A stretch of 64,000 bases of DNA, from the NCBI GenBank assembly GCA_038239485.1, contig JBBSET010000011.1:8071-72070 (forward strand). The letters run 5' to 3'. Every line of letters starts with the position of its first letter. The first letter of the stretch is position 1. Positions 35,520 to 45,139 of this stretch are shown in pieces. The stretch comes from DASQEH01 sp038239485. GTDB lineage: Bacteria > Actinomycetota > Actinomycetes > Propionibacteriales > Nocardioidaceae. The position numbers and the translations under genes are program-made. The notes under the pieces were generated by a model. That model saw only the letters and a list, made by a program, of their open reading frames with translations. It made no database searches and had not been told where the DNA came from.

Positions 35520-36389
35520 GTGCCCCCCAAACTCACGGCCCAGCTCCGCGGCGCCCTGTCAAAGCAGCTCTTCGCCTGGGTGGCTGGCCCCGATGGCGCC
35601 CAGCGCCGTGACCGGATGGTGACCGCCGCCGGACCGCGCTATTTCGGCGAGGACCGTCCGATCCGGGTGGTCCATGGCGACGCGTCGATGTTCGTCGGTG
35701 GCCTCCGGGCGCTCCTGCTCCAGTCGCTGCATCCGCTGGCGATGGCAGCCGTCGCCGGACACTCTGGCTATCGGGGTGACCCGTGGGGCCGTCTCCAGCG
35801 AACCGGACATTTCCTTGCGGTGACCAGCTTCGGGACGACCGCGGACGCGAAGGCGATCATCGCCCAGGTCCGCGCCATCCACAGTCGGATCAACGGTAAG
35901 GCAGCCGACGGACGACCGTATGCCGCCTCCGACCCGCATCTGCTCAAGTGGGTGCACATCGTCGAGGTCGACAGCTTCCTGCGGGCCTACCAGCGCTACG
36001 GCGCCGCCAAGCTCGGACCGGGCGAGGACGACGCCTACGTCGCGGATGCCGCCAAGGTGGCGCGCGCGCTCGGCGTGGTCGATCCGCCGGTCTCTGTCGC
36101 CGAGGTGCACGAGCAGATCGCCGCATACCGACCCGAGCTCACAGGGACACCGGAGGCCCGGTCGGCGGCTCGATTCATGCTGCTCAACCCGCCGGTGCCG
36201 CTGCTCTTCAGGGCTGCCTACCCAGCTCTGGGCGCATCGGCGGTCGCCATGCTGCCGGTATGGGCGCGGCTGCCGCTGCGGCTTCCGTACCTTCCGGTCA
36301 CGGAGGCGGTCACCGTCAGGGCCGCGGGCGAGGTGCTGACGCGGACGCTTCGTTGGGCGATGGAGTCTCCCGCGGGCGCCGCCGCCTGA
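35520..36389 (+). CDS. DUF2236 (MpaB/rubber-oxygenase-like) protein
   Basis: 289 residues from GTG 35520; no clear ribosome-binding site, so the start is uncertain. DUF2236 features: DASMFVGGLRALLLQSLHPLAM, the RTGHFLAVTSFGT stretch and LLKWVHIVEVDSFLRAYQRYG, with conserved histidines that bind b-type heme in the studied relatives. Members oxidise varied substrates, or are of unknown function. No signal peptide. Divergent from amtB. The 3' end overlaps the convergent metallo-beta-lactamase-fold gene by 74 bp. Confidence 0.88.
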   Translation: MPPKLTAQLRGALSKQLFAWVAGPDGAQRRDRMVTAAGPRYFGEDRPIRVVHGDASMFVGGLRALLLQSLHPLAMAAVAGHSGYRGDPWGRLQRTGHFLAVTSFGTTADAKAIIAQVRAIHSRINGKAADGRPYAASDPHLLKWVHIVEVDSFLRAYQRYGAAKLGPGEDDAYVADAAKVARALGVVDPPVSVAEVHEQIAAYRPELTGTPEARSAARFMLLNPPVPLLFRAAYPALGASAVAMLPVWARLPLRLPYLPVTEAVTVRAAGEVLTRTLRWAMESPAGAAA

Positions 36390-37314
36390 GCTCGTTACGG
36401 AAACCCTGCCACCAAGACCGGGCCAGCTGGCGCACGGTCTCGAGGGTGCAGGGGCCGTTGAAGATGACGAAGTCGTCGAACCATGACGGACCCGGCCGGT
36501 AGGCGACGTGTCGCGCGGCCTCCAGGACCCGGACCAGCTGGTCCACGCTCAGCTGGAGGGGTGGCTCGTCGGGCTGATAAGTGGAACCGATCGGATAGTC
36601 ACGGCCCGGCTGCCGAGACATCTCGATGTGGCAGCCCAGCACATAAGTCACTGGACGGGCCGCGGCCATCGCCACGAGTCGCTCGAGGCTGTCGACAAAC
36701 GCGGGCATATCCTCGACATACAGCCGACCGGGGTAGACGGTGTCGCCAGTCAGCATGAACCCCGTCCACGGGTCGTACACGCTGATCGAGGCTGCGTGAT
36801 GGCCGGGTATGCCGGTCACGTCGAGGACTCGCCCACCCAGGTCGAACGACACGATCTCCTCCGGCCACGTGGCGAAGCCGAAGAAGTCACGCACCGATTC
36901 CACGTCCCGACCGACCATCGTGGTCATCGGACGGTCGGTGAACTGCGCGTCCGCGGCTATATGGTCACCGTGGCCATGGCTGTGCGCAACGACCAGGCCG
37001 TAGTCGCCTCGCGGATGGTCGTGGAGCCAGCGGCGGACGAGCCGGTCGACGATGTGGCGAAGCGGAAACCTCTCGGGATCGGCCGTGGCGCCGGTGTCGA
37101 AGAGGATCGCACGCTCGTTGCCGAAGAGCAGATAGAGGAAGGGCGCTTGGTAGTGGACCGCCTTGCTCTGGCGCAGGATGTACGTGTGCTCGTCGTAGCG
37201 GTGTACCTGCAGCGCCGGGTCGCGGCTGTGCCGAGGCGACAGGGCGCCATGGATCCACGACGCGTCGAGCTGACCTGGCACCGGCGTGCTCGCACGGAAG
37301 TCGACCTCGTTCAC
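36316..37314 (-). CDS. Metallo-beta-lactamase-fold hydrolase
   Basis: 332 residues from GTG 37314, eight nt after AGGAGG (a TTG at 37320 is in frame but too close). Metal motif HSHGHGDHIA (HxHxDH), then GIPGHHAAS, LTGDTVYPG and LGCHIEMS supply the further ligands. Likely a lactonase, glyoxalase II-like or other hydrolase; substrate unknown. Cytosolic. The Arg/Pro-rich C terminus lies antisense to the end of the DUF2236 gene. Confidence 0.86.
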   Translation of the reverse strand: MNEVDFRASTPVPGQLDASWIHGALSPRHSRDPALQVHRYDEHTYILRQSKAVHYQAPFLYLLFGNERAILFDTGATADPERFPLRHIVDRLVRRWLHDHPRGDYGLVVAHSHGHGDHIAADAQFTDRPMTTMVGRDVESVRDFFGFATWPEEIVSFDLGGRVLDVTGIPGHHAASISVYDPWTGFMLTGDTVYPGRLYVEDMPAFVDSLERLVAMAAARPVTYVLGCHIEMSRQPGRDYPIGSTYQPDEPPLQLSVDQLVRVLEAARHVAYRPGPSWFDDFVIFNGPCTLETVRQLARSWWQGFRNELRRRRPRETPSPNEASASAPRPRP

Positions 37315-37374
37315 CGTCAAGACCTCCTTTCGCTTCCCCGACTCCGGCCGTGTCCGACTAAGGCACGATCGGAC

Positions 37375-38553
37375 TCAGGCGGACCCCAGCAGGGCGTCGA
37401 CGAACGGCTCGACCTCGAAGGGCGCGAGGTCGTCTGCGCCTTCCCCGAGGCCGATCAGCTTCACCGGCACCCCCAGCTCGCGCTGGACGGCGATCACGAT
37501 CCCTCCCTTGGCGGTACCGTCGAGCTTCGTCAAGACGATGCCCGTCACATCAACCACCTCGCCGAAGACCCGCGCCTGAGTCAGACCATTCTGGCCCGTC
37601 GTCGCGTCGATGACGAGGAGAACCTCGTCGACGGCCGCCTGCTTCTCGACCACTCGCTTGACCTTGCCCAGCTCGTCCATCAGGCCGGTCTTCGTGTGGA
37701 GCCTGCCGGCCGTGTCGATGAGCACGGTGTCGACTTCCTGCTCCACGCCGGCCCGCGCGGCCTCGAACGCGACGCTGGCGGGGTCGGCGCCCTCCGCCCC
37801 CCGCACGGTCGGTACCCCCACACGCTCACCCCAGGTCTGTAGCTGCTCCGCCGCCGCGGCACGGAAGGTGTCGGCGGCGCCGAGTAGCACGTCCTTGTCC
37901 TGCGACACCAGCATCCGCGCGATCTTGCCGACCGTGGTTGTCTTGCCGGTCCCGTTGACGCCCACCACCATGACGACGCCGGGTTTGCCCGCCACACGAT
38001 CGGTGTGGAGTGACCGATCCAGGCTGGGGTCGAGCATCGCAACCAGCTCCTCACGCAGGAGCGCGTGGGCCTCGGCTCCGGACACGGACTCGACCCGGAC
38101 CCGCTGGCGCAGCCGCTCGACCAGCTCCTGGGTCGGCGCCACCCCGACGTCGGCGGTGATCAGGGTGTCCTCGATCTCCTCCCACGTTTCCTCGTCTAGC
38201 CGGTCACGCGACAGCAGCGCCAGCAGCGCCCGTCCGAGCGTCGACTGCGAGCGAGCGAGCCGGGTTCTGAGCCGCTGGAGACGGCCGGCGACGGGGTCCG
38301 GGCGTTCGAGCTGAGGTTGCAGGACAGACGTGTCGACCTCGTCGACGTCGCTCTGCGGCGTTCTGACGTCGTCGAGCGTTGCCGCGCTACCCCGTCCCGA
38401 GTCGGCCTGGTCGGACCCGCCCAGCCGGTCGGGGCTGGGAGGCACAGTGCTGTCACCTGTGGGCCGGCGACGCCTGCCGGTGACGACGAAGCCGGCGACG
38501 AGCGCCACTCCGACCACGATCAGGGCGATGGCGATGGTCACGAACTCGGGCAC
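37375..38553 (-). CDS. ftsY: Signal recognition particle receptor FtsY
   Basis: 392 residues. An N-terminal membrane helix (FVTIAIALIVVGVALVAGFVV), an acidic linker, then NG domains: GVNGTGKTTTVGK (P-loop), DTFRAAAAEQL, DTAGRLHTK and TKLDGTAKGG. A real membrane anchor is typical of actinobacterial FtsY, unlike E. coli. Docks SRP-ribosome complexes for Sec. Follows the small membrane protein and smc. Confidence 0.96.
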   Translation of the reverse strand: MPEFVTIAIALIVVGVALVAGFVVTGRRRRPTGDSTVPPSPDRLGGSDQADSGRGSAATLDDVRTPQSDVDEVDTSVLQPQLERPDPVAGRLQRLRTRLARSQSTLGRALLALLSRDRLDEETWEEIEDTLITADVGVAPTQELVERLRQRVRVESVSGAEAHALLREELVAMLDPSLDRSLHTDRVAGKPGVVMVVGVNGTGKTTTVGKIARMLVSQDKDVLLGAADTFRAAAAEQLQTWGERVGVPTVRGAEGADPASVAFEAARAGVEQEVDTVLIDTAGRLHTKTGLMDELGKVKRVVEKQAAVDEVLLVIDATTGQNGLTQARVFGEVVDVTGIVLTKLDGTAKGGIVIAVQRELGVPVKLIGLGEGADDLAPFEVEPFVDALLGSA

Positions 38554-38616
38554 GATCAGTCATCCTCGCAGACGGATCGGCAGGGCGGCTCCCGCACGAC
38601 CACAGGTCTCGGAAGG

Positions 38617-38769
38617 TCAGGGGTGGAACTTCTGGCTGGCCTTCGCCATGGCGTCTGACAGCCACATCGCGTGGGGGATGTCGTGTCCACGGTGCGGGAA
38701 GGCGACGAAGGCCGTCACCAGCCCGGCCACCACGAGGACGGCGAGCAGAGCGAGGCAAATGAGCAGCAT
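38617..38769 (-). CDS. Small single-span membrane protein, 50 residues
   Basis: ATG 38769 to TGA 38617. Residues 2-24 are one hydrophobic helix (LLICLALLAVLVVAGLVTAF); the rest is a short tail with FPHRGHDIPHAMW and KASQKFHP. It sits between smc and ftsY, where many actinobacteria have a similar small protein with an FPHRG-like motif, which supports that it is real. An in-frame GTG at 38787 would add six residues. Function unknown. Confidence 0.7.
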   Translation of the reverse strand: MLLICLALLAVLVVAGLVTAFVAFPHRGHDIPHAMWLSDAMAKASQKFHP

Positions 38770-38924
38770 GGCGTGGCGTTCTCTCACAGAAGGGTCGGGA
38801 GGTCGGCCGAAGGGCGCCGCCTACCTGCCAGTTTGTCACGCAGTGAAACCGGGCCGAAGCCGTTGACTGCTGTGAGCGGCTGACTGTGACGGACCTTACG
38901 TGCCGATCCGGTGCCGCGTCGTCG

Positions 38925-41900
38925 TCACGCGGGGTCTCGCTCGCGCAGTCGCTGGCTGATGACGGCCGAGACGCCGTCGCCGCGCATCGTCACGCCGTAG
39001 AGCGCGTCGGCCACCTCCATCGTTCGCTTCTGGTGCGTGATCACCACGAGCTGCGAGCTCTCTCGCAGCTCCTCGTAGATCTCCAGCAGCCGCCCGAGGT
39101 TCGTGTCGTCCAACGCTGCCTCGACCTCGTCGAGGATGTAGAAGGGCGAGGGCCTCGCCCGGAACAGCGCGACCAGGAAGGTCACCGCCACCAGCGATCG
39201 CTCGCCACCCGACAGCAAGGAGAGCCGCTTGATCTTCTTGCCGGGCGGACGAGGCTCGATGTCGATACCGGCCGTGAGCATGTCGTCGGGATCGGTGAGG
39301 ACGAGCCTGCCCTCGCCGCCGGGGAACAGCCGGGCGAAGACGCCGGCGAACTCCCGGGCCACGTCGTTGTACGCCTCGGTGAAGACCTCCTCGACCCGCC
39401 CGTCGACCTCGCGGACGATGTCGAGCAGATGATGCCGGGTCTTCTTGAGGTCCTCAAGCTGCTCGGTGAGGAACCTGTGGCGCTCCTCGAGCGCGCCGAA
39501 CTCCTCCAAGGCGAGCGGGTTGATCCGGCCGAGCTGGGCCAATGCCCGCTCCGCGGTACGCAGCCGGCGCTGCTGCTCCTCGCGGACATACGGCGCCGGT
39601 TCGGAGCCTCGGGCCTCGTCGGCCGCAAGCGAGGCGTTGGCCCCCTCTGCGGACAGCGCATCCGCGGCAACGATCACGGGGACCAGCCGGTCCGGCCCGT
39701 ACTCCTCGACCAGCGACTCCAGGTCGAAGCCGAGCTCGTCGAGAACCCGCTGCTCGAGCTGTTCGATGCGCAGCCGGTGCTCGGAGCGGAGCATCTCGTC
39801 TCGGTGGACCGTATCGGTGAGGGTCGCCAGCTCAGCCTCGAGGGTGCGGACCCGCGCGCGACCAGTGGCCGACTCAGCGGAGCGCTCGGCTCGTGCGGTT
39901 TCGAGCGTCGTTCGGCGCTGTAGCGCCTGCGCGAGGGAGTCCTCCAGCCGCACCAGGACCACCTCGACCGCTCGACCCACCGCGACCGCGGCACGCGCCT
40001 CGCGGTGCCGACGGGCGCGGCGAGCGGCGAGGCGTGCCTGGGTGAGCCGCTCCTGTTCCGCCGCTCGGACAAGCGAGTCCGCCCGACCGCGGAGCGCCCG
40101 CGCGCGCTCCTCGACGGTACGGAGCGCGAGCCGCGCATCGGTCTCGCGGCGCCGCGCCGAGCTCGCCTGCTGTGCTAGCCGCTCGCGATAGCTGGTGTCC
40201 GGCTCCTCCTCCGCGACCGTCCCGACGGAGTCCAGCCGCCCCTGCAGGTCGACGAGGCCCGACAGGTCGGTCTCGCGTGCGGCGGCGGCGGCGGTGATCG
40301 CCGCGTCGATGCGCTCAGTCTCGGCCTTGGCCGCCCGCGCCACGGATCCGAGCTGGCCGAGATGCTCGGCGATGGCGGCGAGCGTCGCGTCAGACTCGTG
40401 CAGCTTGGCGAGCGCGACATCGACTCGTCCTTGCGCTTCGGCGCGTTCGGCTTCGAGGCTGGTCAGCTCGAACCGCATCCGCTCGGCCGATGCCGCTGCC
40501 GAGTCGATGGCCGCACTGACCTCATCCACGGCCGCCTGCACCTCCAGCAGGCTGAGCTGCGACGGCGAACCACCGGCAGCGACGTGGGCGCCGACGACGT
40601 CGCCGTCGCGAGTGACGGCCACCAGATCCGGTTGGTCGGCTAGTAGTGTGCGCGCCGCCGCCAGATCGGACACCAGTGCCGTCCGGGCCAGCAGCCGGGC
40701 AATGGCTGGGCTCAGGATATCGGGGATGTCGATGGCGTCGACCAGGTAGGTCGCGTCTTGGAGTACCGGCCAGCTCGAGCGCTCGGACCCGTCACCGGAC
40801 CGGAGACCCGCTCCGGCCACGACCACGGACCCGCGTCCGAGGTCATCGGCCTTCAGGAAGGCGATCGCGTCGCAGGCGGCGTCGGTGTCCGTCATCGCGA
40901 CGGCATCCGCGGCGGACCCGAGCGCGGCGGCCACCGCGGTCTCGTCGCCAGCACGGACGCTCAGCAACGCCGCGACCGAGCCGAGCAGACCGCGGACGGG
41001 CGCATCCGGGGCAAGCAGGGCGCCTACACCGTCCTTGCGGGACAGTCCAAGCTCCAGCGCTTCGCGCCGGGCGGCGAGTGCTGCCCTGTGGCGTTCGGCT
41101 GACTCGGCCTCGAGCCTCAGCTTGGCGAAACGCTCCTGGATGTCGGCGAGCCACCCGGCTGCGCCTTCGTGCTCGGTGTCCAGGCCGCGCTCGCCGGCGT
41201 CGAGACCGGCGATCGTGGTCTCCAGTGCCGTGAAGTCTCGTCGTGCCCGCTGGGCTCGGGTATCGGCCTCGGCCCGGGCAGCGACCAGCCTGCCGATCTC
41301 GTCGTCTGCCGCCGCGGCTCGGCTCTTGACCACGTTGACCTCGCCGTCCAGCCGGGCCAGACCTTCTCGCCGGTCGGCCGCCGTGCGCATCAGGTCGGCG
41401 ATACGCCGGTCTTCTTCGGCATGGGCGAGCTCGCTGGCTCGACGAAGTGCGATCGACTCGTCGAGGTCGCCTTGGCTGCTGTCAAGGTCACGCGCGATCT
41501 CGTCCTCCTGCGCGCGTATGTGAGCCGCCTCGGCCTCGAGCGTCACAGGGTCGCGGGCCAACCTCTCGTCGTCGGGCTCGTCCGCGGTGTTGCGTACCCG
41601 TTCGGCCGCCAAGCTATGGGTGCTGCGCAGCCGCTCCTGGACACGAGAGAGGGCGAACCAGGTCTCCTGGGCCTGGCCGAGAAGCGGGGCGTCGGAGCTG
41701 AGAGCCGCCTCCAGCTCCGTCTCCCGGACGCGCGCGTCGACGAGCGCGGCGTCGACCTCGGCCCGCCGTGACCTCATCGCCTCCTCGTCCGCGAGCTCAC
41801 GCTGCAGGGAACCGCTCAGCGTGACGACGTCGTCGGCGAGCAGCCGGGCGCGCGCGTCACGCGACTCCATCTGGACGACGGCGGCTCGCCGCGCCACCTC

Positions 41901-42527
41901 CGCCTGGCGGCCGAGCGGCTTGAGCTGGCGACGGATCTCGCTGAGCAGATCACCGAGTCGCGTCAGGTTGCCCTCGGTGGCGTCGAGCTTGCGGAGCGCC
42001 TTCTCCTTGCGCTTGCGGTACTTGAGGACCCCGGCGGCCTCTTCGACGAAGCCACGTCGCTCCTCCGGGCTTGCGCGCAGGATCGCGTCGAGCTGTCCTT
42101 GGCCGACGATGACGTGCATCTCGCGCCCGATGCCCGAGTCGCTGAGCAGTTCCTGCACGTCGAGCAGTCGGCAGGTCTGGCCGTTGATCTTGTAGTCAGA
42201 CCCGCCGTTGCGGAACATGGTCCGGGAGATCGTGACCTCGGCGTACTCGATGGGAAGCGCCCCGTCGGTGTTGTCGATAGTGAGGACCACCTCGGCGCGG
42301 CCGAGCGGAGGACGGCCCGATGTTCCGGCGAAGATGACGTCGTCCATCCTGGCGCCACGCAGGGACTTGGCGCCCTGCTCGCCCATCACCCAGGCGAGCG
42401 CGTCGACGACGTTGGACTTGCCGGACCCGTTCGGACCCACCACACAGGTGATGCCGGGCTCGAGCGCCAGTGTCGTCGAGGAGGCGAACGACTTGAAGCC
42501 GCGCAGCGTCAAGCTCCTCAGAAACAA
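38925..42527 (-). CDS. smc: Chromosome segregation ATPase SMC
   Basis: 1200 residues from a TTG at 42527, seven nt after AAGGAG. Head: GPNGSGKSNVVDALAWVMGE (Walker A) and, at the C end, SLLSGGERSLVAVTFL (signature) and YILDEVEAALDD (Walker B). Two long coiled-coil arms flank a hinge at about 500-680. Forms the condensin ring with ScpA/ScpB, loaded at parS. The acylphosphatase gene often found between smc and mutM is absent. Confidence 0.96.
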   Translation of the reverse strand: MFLRSLTLRGFKSFASSTTLALEPGITCVVGPNGSGKSNVVDALAWVMGEQGAKSLRGARMDDVIFAGTSGRPPLGRAEVVLTIDNTDGALPIEYAEVTISRTMFRNGGSDYKINGQTCRLLDVQELLSDSGIGREMHVIVGQGQLDAILRASPEERRGFVEEAAGVLKYRKRKEKALRKLDATEGNLTRLGDLLSEIRRQLKPLGRQAEVARRAAVVQMESRDARARLLADDVVTLSGSLQRELADEEAMRSRRAEVDAALVDARVRETELEAALSSDAPLLGQAQETWFALSRVQERLRSTHSLAAERVRNTADEPDDERLARDPVTLEAEAAHIRAQEDEIARDLDSSQGDLDESIALRRASELAHAEEDRRIADLMRTAADRREGLARLDGEVNVVKSRAAAADDEIGRLVAARAEADTRAQRARRDFTALETTIAGLDAGERGLDTEHEGAAGWLADIQERFAKLRLEAESAERHRAALAARREALELGLSRKDGVGALLAPDAPVRGLLGSVAALLSVRAGDETAVAAALGSAADAVAMTDTDAACDAIAFLKADDLGRGSVVVAGAGLRSGDGSERSSWPVLQDATYLVDAIDIPDILSPAIARLLARTALVSDLAAARTLLADQPDLVAVTRDGDVVGAHVAAGGSPSQLSLLEVQAAVDEVSAAIDSAAASAERMRFELTSLEAERAEAQGRVDVALAKLHESDATLAAIAEHLGQLGSVARAAKAETERIDAAITAAAAARETDLSGLVDLQGRLDSVGTVAEEEPDTSYRERLAQQASSARRRETDARLALRTVEERARALRGRADSLVRAAEQERLTQARLAARRARRHREARAAVAVGRAVEVVLVRLEDSLAQALQRRTTLETARAERSAESATGRARVRTLEAELATLTDTVHRDEMLRSEHRLRIEQLEQRVLDELGFDLESLVEEYGPDRLVPVIVAADALSAEGANASLAADEARGSEPAPYVREEQQRRLRTAERALAQLGRINPLALEEFGALEERHRFLTEQLEDLKKTRHHLLDIVREVDGRVEEVFTEAYNDVAREFAGVFARLFPGGEGRLVLTDPDDMLTAGIDIEPRPPGKKIKRLSLLSGGERSLVAVTFLVALFRARPSPFYILDEVEAALDDTNLGRLLEIYEELRESSQLVVITHQKRTMEVADALYGVTMRGDGVSAVISQRLRERDPA

Positions 42528-42684
42528 CGCGGTTCTCCTTCAGACGCGCTCGACGCCGGCTCGGGAAGGGTTGACCGCTGCTGACGCTATCCGCGCACAC
42601 CGGCGGCGTCGGGATCCCACGCCGTGAGGGGGGCCTCTGATGTCAGCCGACCAACGAGCCGGGATCCGGCTTGCCGCACCCGCC

Positions 42685-42888
42685 TCAGGCGCGTGCCGTG
42701 GCCCGCTCAGCCATGTCGTACGGGACCATCAGCAGGTCACCGTCGTGTACGCGCGCCGCGAGGGCGTCGTTCTCGGCCTGCAGACGCAGCACCATCGCCT
42801 CGAGATCGGCAATGCGCCGCCGAAGCCGTGTGTTGTCGTCCACCAGCCGGATGTCGCCACCCACGTATCCAAGGAGAGCCTTGGCCAT
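42685..42888 (-). CDS. Small conserved actinobacterial coiled-coil protein
   Basis: 67 residues from ATG 42888, eight nt after GGAGG. Starts MAKALLGYVGGDIRL, then a leucine-zipper-like helix (RIADLEAMVLRLQAENDALAA). Proteins opening MAKALLGYVG with a similar coiled coil are widespread in actinobacteria; function not known to me. Short promoter region upstream is AT-richer. Probably cytosolic, dimeric. Confidence 0.8.
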   Translation of the reverse strand: MAKALLGYVGGDIRLVDDNTRLRRRIADLEAMVLRLQAENDALAARVHDGDLLMVPYDMAERATARA

Positions 42889-43172
42889 AGAAATATCCTC
42901 CACGAACGAGGTAGTTGTCGAGCACAGCACGGACCGTCGGCCGGGGTGCTCTCGGCGCGTCACGTACGAATACTCGGCGAAGCTAACCGCTGCTCATCCC
43001 AGGGTGACACTTGGTCGCGGCTGGGTCAACTCATGCCGACAGACAGCGACCGTGTCGACGGCTGCCGGCGACGGTGCACACTGGGGCTGTGAGCGCGCCC
43101 GCCCCAAGACACTCTCCTCTCCACGCATGGCCGTGTCAGTCGATCTGCACCTGGCGGGCGACCGGTGACACC

Positions 43173-43349
43173 ATGGCCGACGAGGACGGCGACGAGATGG
43201 ACGTCTTCGCCTGTGAAGGCTGCGGGTCGCAGTGGGTGCGTACGGAGGAGTGGACCCCGGTGGACGCCGACGGCATCGTGCCGGATGCGATCGCCAGCGG
43301 AGCTACCAGCGGGCGCGGCGCGGGCGCGGCTGACACCTCGGGCAGGTGA
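43173..43349 (+). CDS. Possible small zinc-ribbon-like protein, 58 residues
   Basis: ATG 43173. The sequence MDVFACEGCGSQWVRTEEW contains one CxxC pair and a Trp-rich stretch, followed by a Gly/Ala-rich end overlapping mutM by 47 bp. The frame extends upstream to 43011 with a possible GTG at 43089. No good ribosome-binding site. The CxxC core looks protein-like, but only one cysteine pair means it would need a partner to bind metal. Confidence 0.45.
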   Translation: MADEDGDEMDVFACEGCGSQWVRTEEWTPVDADGIVPDAIASGATSGRGAGAADTSGR

Positions 43350-44154
43350 ACGACGAACGGTTCATGAAGGCGTCGCGGCGGATGGCGGTGTCGCAGCGCG
43401 GACACGGCCGCCCCTCCTGGCCATAGACCGCCAGCGAACGGTCGAAGTAGCCGGACTCGCCGTTGACGTTGACATACAGCGCGTCGAACGACGTCCCACC
43501 CTCGCGCAGCGCCTTGGTCATCACCGCCCGCACCTCGGCGAGGAGCCTTTCGGCCTCGGCTCGGCGGAGCGTCTCCGTCGGTCGGGCGTAGTGGAGCCGG
43601 GCCGCCCACAGCGCCTCGTCGGCATAGATGTTGCCCACGCCCGAGATCAGGGTCTGGTCGAGCAGCGCACGCTTGATGCCGGTGCGCCGCTTGCGCAGCG
43701 CCGCCGCCCACGCCCCCTCGTCGAAGAGCGGGTCGAGTGGGTCGCGGGCGATGTGGGCGATCTCCGGGGGCAGCTCGGCGCCGTCGTGCGACAGCATCAG
43801 ACCCCCGAACATGCGCTGGTCGACGAAACGCAGATCGCGACCGCCGGACAGCTCGAAGACGACCCGCAGGTGCCGTTCGGCGGTGGCGTCATGCGGCCTG
43901 ACCAGCAGCTGGCCGCTCATGCCGAGATGCCCGAGCACGGCGTCGCCGGAGTCCAGTGCGAGCCACAGGTACTTGCCGCGCCGTCGGGCCGCGTCGACCC
44001 GGCGAGCGACGAACCGACTTTCGAAGTCGGCGGGTCCGAGCAGATGGCGGCGGACCGGGCGCGGGTGCAGGACGGTGACCCTCTCGATCCGCTGCCCGAC
44101 CACGAACTGCTCGAGCCCGCGTCGGACCACCTCGACCTCAGGCAGCTCAGGCAC
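43303..44154 (-). CDS. mutM: Formamidopyrimidine-DNA glycosylase
   Basis: 283 residues. Removes oxidised purines such as 8-oxoguanine and nicks the strand. Catalytic Pro2-Glu3 (MPELPEVE), Lys in RGKYLWL (about 60), the H2TH region (ISGVGNIYADEALW) and a C-terminal zinc finger with CPRC and CPRC. It lies ten nt after rnc, the usual rnc-mutM order. Confidence 0.95.
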   Translation of the reverse strand: MPELPEVEVVRRGLEQFVVGQRIERVTVLHPRPVRRHLLGPADFESRFVARRVDAARRRGKYLWLALDSGDAVLGHLGMSGQLLVRPHDATAERHLRVVFELSGGRDLRFVDQRMFGGLMLSHDGAELPPEIAHIARDPLDPLFDEGAWAAALRKRRTGIKRALLDQTLISGVGNIYADEALWAARLHYARPTETLRRAEAERLLAEVRAVMTKALREGGTSFDALYVNVNGESGYFDRSLAVYGQEGRPCPRCDTAIRRDAFMNRSSFTCPRCQPRPRRARW

Positions 44155-44164
44155 TCCGAGTGCG

Positions 44165-44938
44165 TCAGACCACGCGCGGGGCGTCGAAGGTGACGTAGCC
44201 GTCGACGTCGCGGGAGGCGGCGGCCGCCGCGAGCGGGTCGTGCGCCCTGATTGCCCGCCAGCCCGTCTCGGCGGCCTGCTGCTCGGCCTCCTTCTTCGAG
44301 CGCCCGGTGCCGTGCCCGTAGATGTTCTCCCCGACCCGGACCCGCGCGACGAACGTCTTCTCGTGGTCGGGTCCGCTGTCCTCGATCAGGTACTCGGGAA
44401 CCCCGAGCCCGAGGTCGGCCGACAGCTCTTGGAGGCTGGTCTTCCAGTCGAGCCCCGCACCGAGATCGGCTGCGGCGGTCATCAGCGGGTCGAAGAGCCG
44501 GTGCACCACCTCCGACGCCTTGACGAAACCCAGGTCCAGGTAGACAGCACCGATGACCGCTTCGACGGTGTCGGACAGGATCGACGCCTTGTTGCGCCCG
44601 CCGGTCGACTCCTCACCCCGGCCGAGCATGATGTGGTCGCCCAAGCCGAGAGTACGAGCGACCTGGGCGAGCGCTCGGGCATTGACGACTGCCGCCCTGA
44701 GCTTGGCCAGCCGGCCTTCGGACAGGCTGGGATGGGACAGGTACAGCGCCTCGGTGACGACGACGCCGAGGACGGAGTCGCCGAGGAACTCCAGGCGTTC
44801 GTTGGTAGGCAGTCCACCGTTCTCGTAGGCGAACGACCGATGGGTCAGGGCGCGATGCAGGAGGTCGGCGTCAAGCTCTGGCACGCCGATCTCGGCGCAC
44901 AGCTCCTCACGGGACGGCGTCAGTGCAGCGCTATCCAC
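44165..44938 (-). CDS. rnc: Ribonuclease III
   Basis: 257 residues from GTG 44938. Catalytic motif NERLEFLGDSVLGVVV, the second acidic site SDTVEAVIGAVYLD, and a C-terminal double-stranded RNA-binding domain (DWKTSLQELSADLG to KKEAEQQAAETGWRAI). Processes rRNA precursors and structured mRNAs. Downstream of rpmF, same strand. Confidence 0.96.
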   Translation of the reverse strand: MDSAALTPSREELCAEIGVPELDADLLHRALTHRSFAYENGGLPTNERLEFLGDSVLGVVVTEALYLSHPSLSEGRLAKLRAAVVNARALAQVARTLGLGDHIMLGRGEESTGGRNKASILSDTVEAVIGAVYLDLGFVKASEVVHRLFDPLMTAAADLGAGLDWKTSLQELSADLGLGVPEYLIEDSGPDHEKTFVARVRVGENIYGHGTGRSKKEAEQQAAETGWRAIRAHDPLAAAAASRDVDGYVTFDAPRVV

Positions 44939-44951
44939 GTCAAACCTGAGG

Positions 44952-45137
44952 TCAGAGGACCTGACGGCGGTCGGCGCGGGCGCCGTACTGGCCGCACTGA
45001 GGGCAGGCGCGATGAGGCAGGTGCTTGCTCAGGCACGCAGGGTTCGTACACGTCACGAGCGAGGGGGCAGCAGCCTTCCACTGTGAACGGCGGTGACGCG
45101 TGTTGCTGCGCGACATCTTCCGCTTCGGAACAGCCAC
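44952..45137 (-). CDS. rpmF: 50S ribosomal protein L32
   Basis: 61 residues from GTG 45137, six nt after AGGAG. VAVPKRKMSRSNTRHRRSQW is the diagnostic start; two CxxC pairs (CTNPAC, CPQCG) form the zinc ribbon (C+ form of L32). It follows the DUF177 gene by two nt. Confidence 0.97.
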   Translation of the reverse strand: MAVPKRKMSRSNTRHRRSQWKAAAPSLVTCTNPACLSKHLPHRACPQCGQYGARADRRQVL

Positions 45138-45139
45138 AA

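Noticed and set aside
36508..37842. 444-codon plus-strand frame opposite the metallo-beta-lactamase-fold and ftsY genes
   Set aside because: Antisense to two clear genes with catalytic motifs; no domain of its own.
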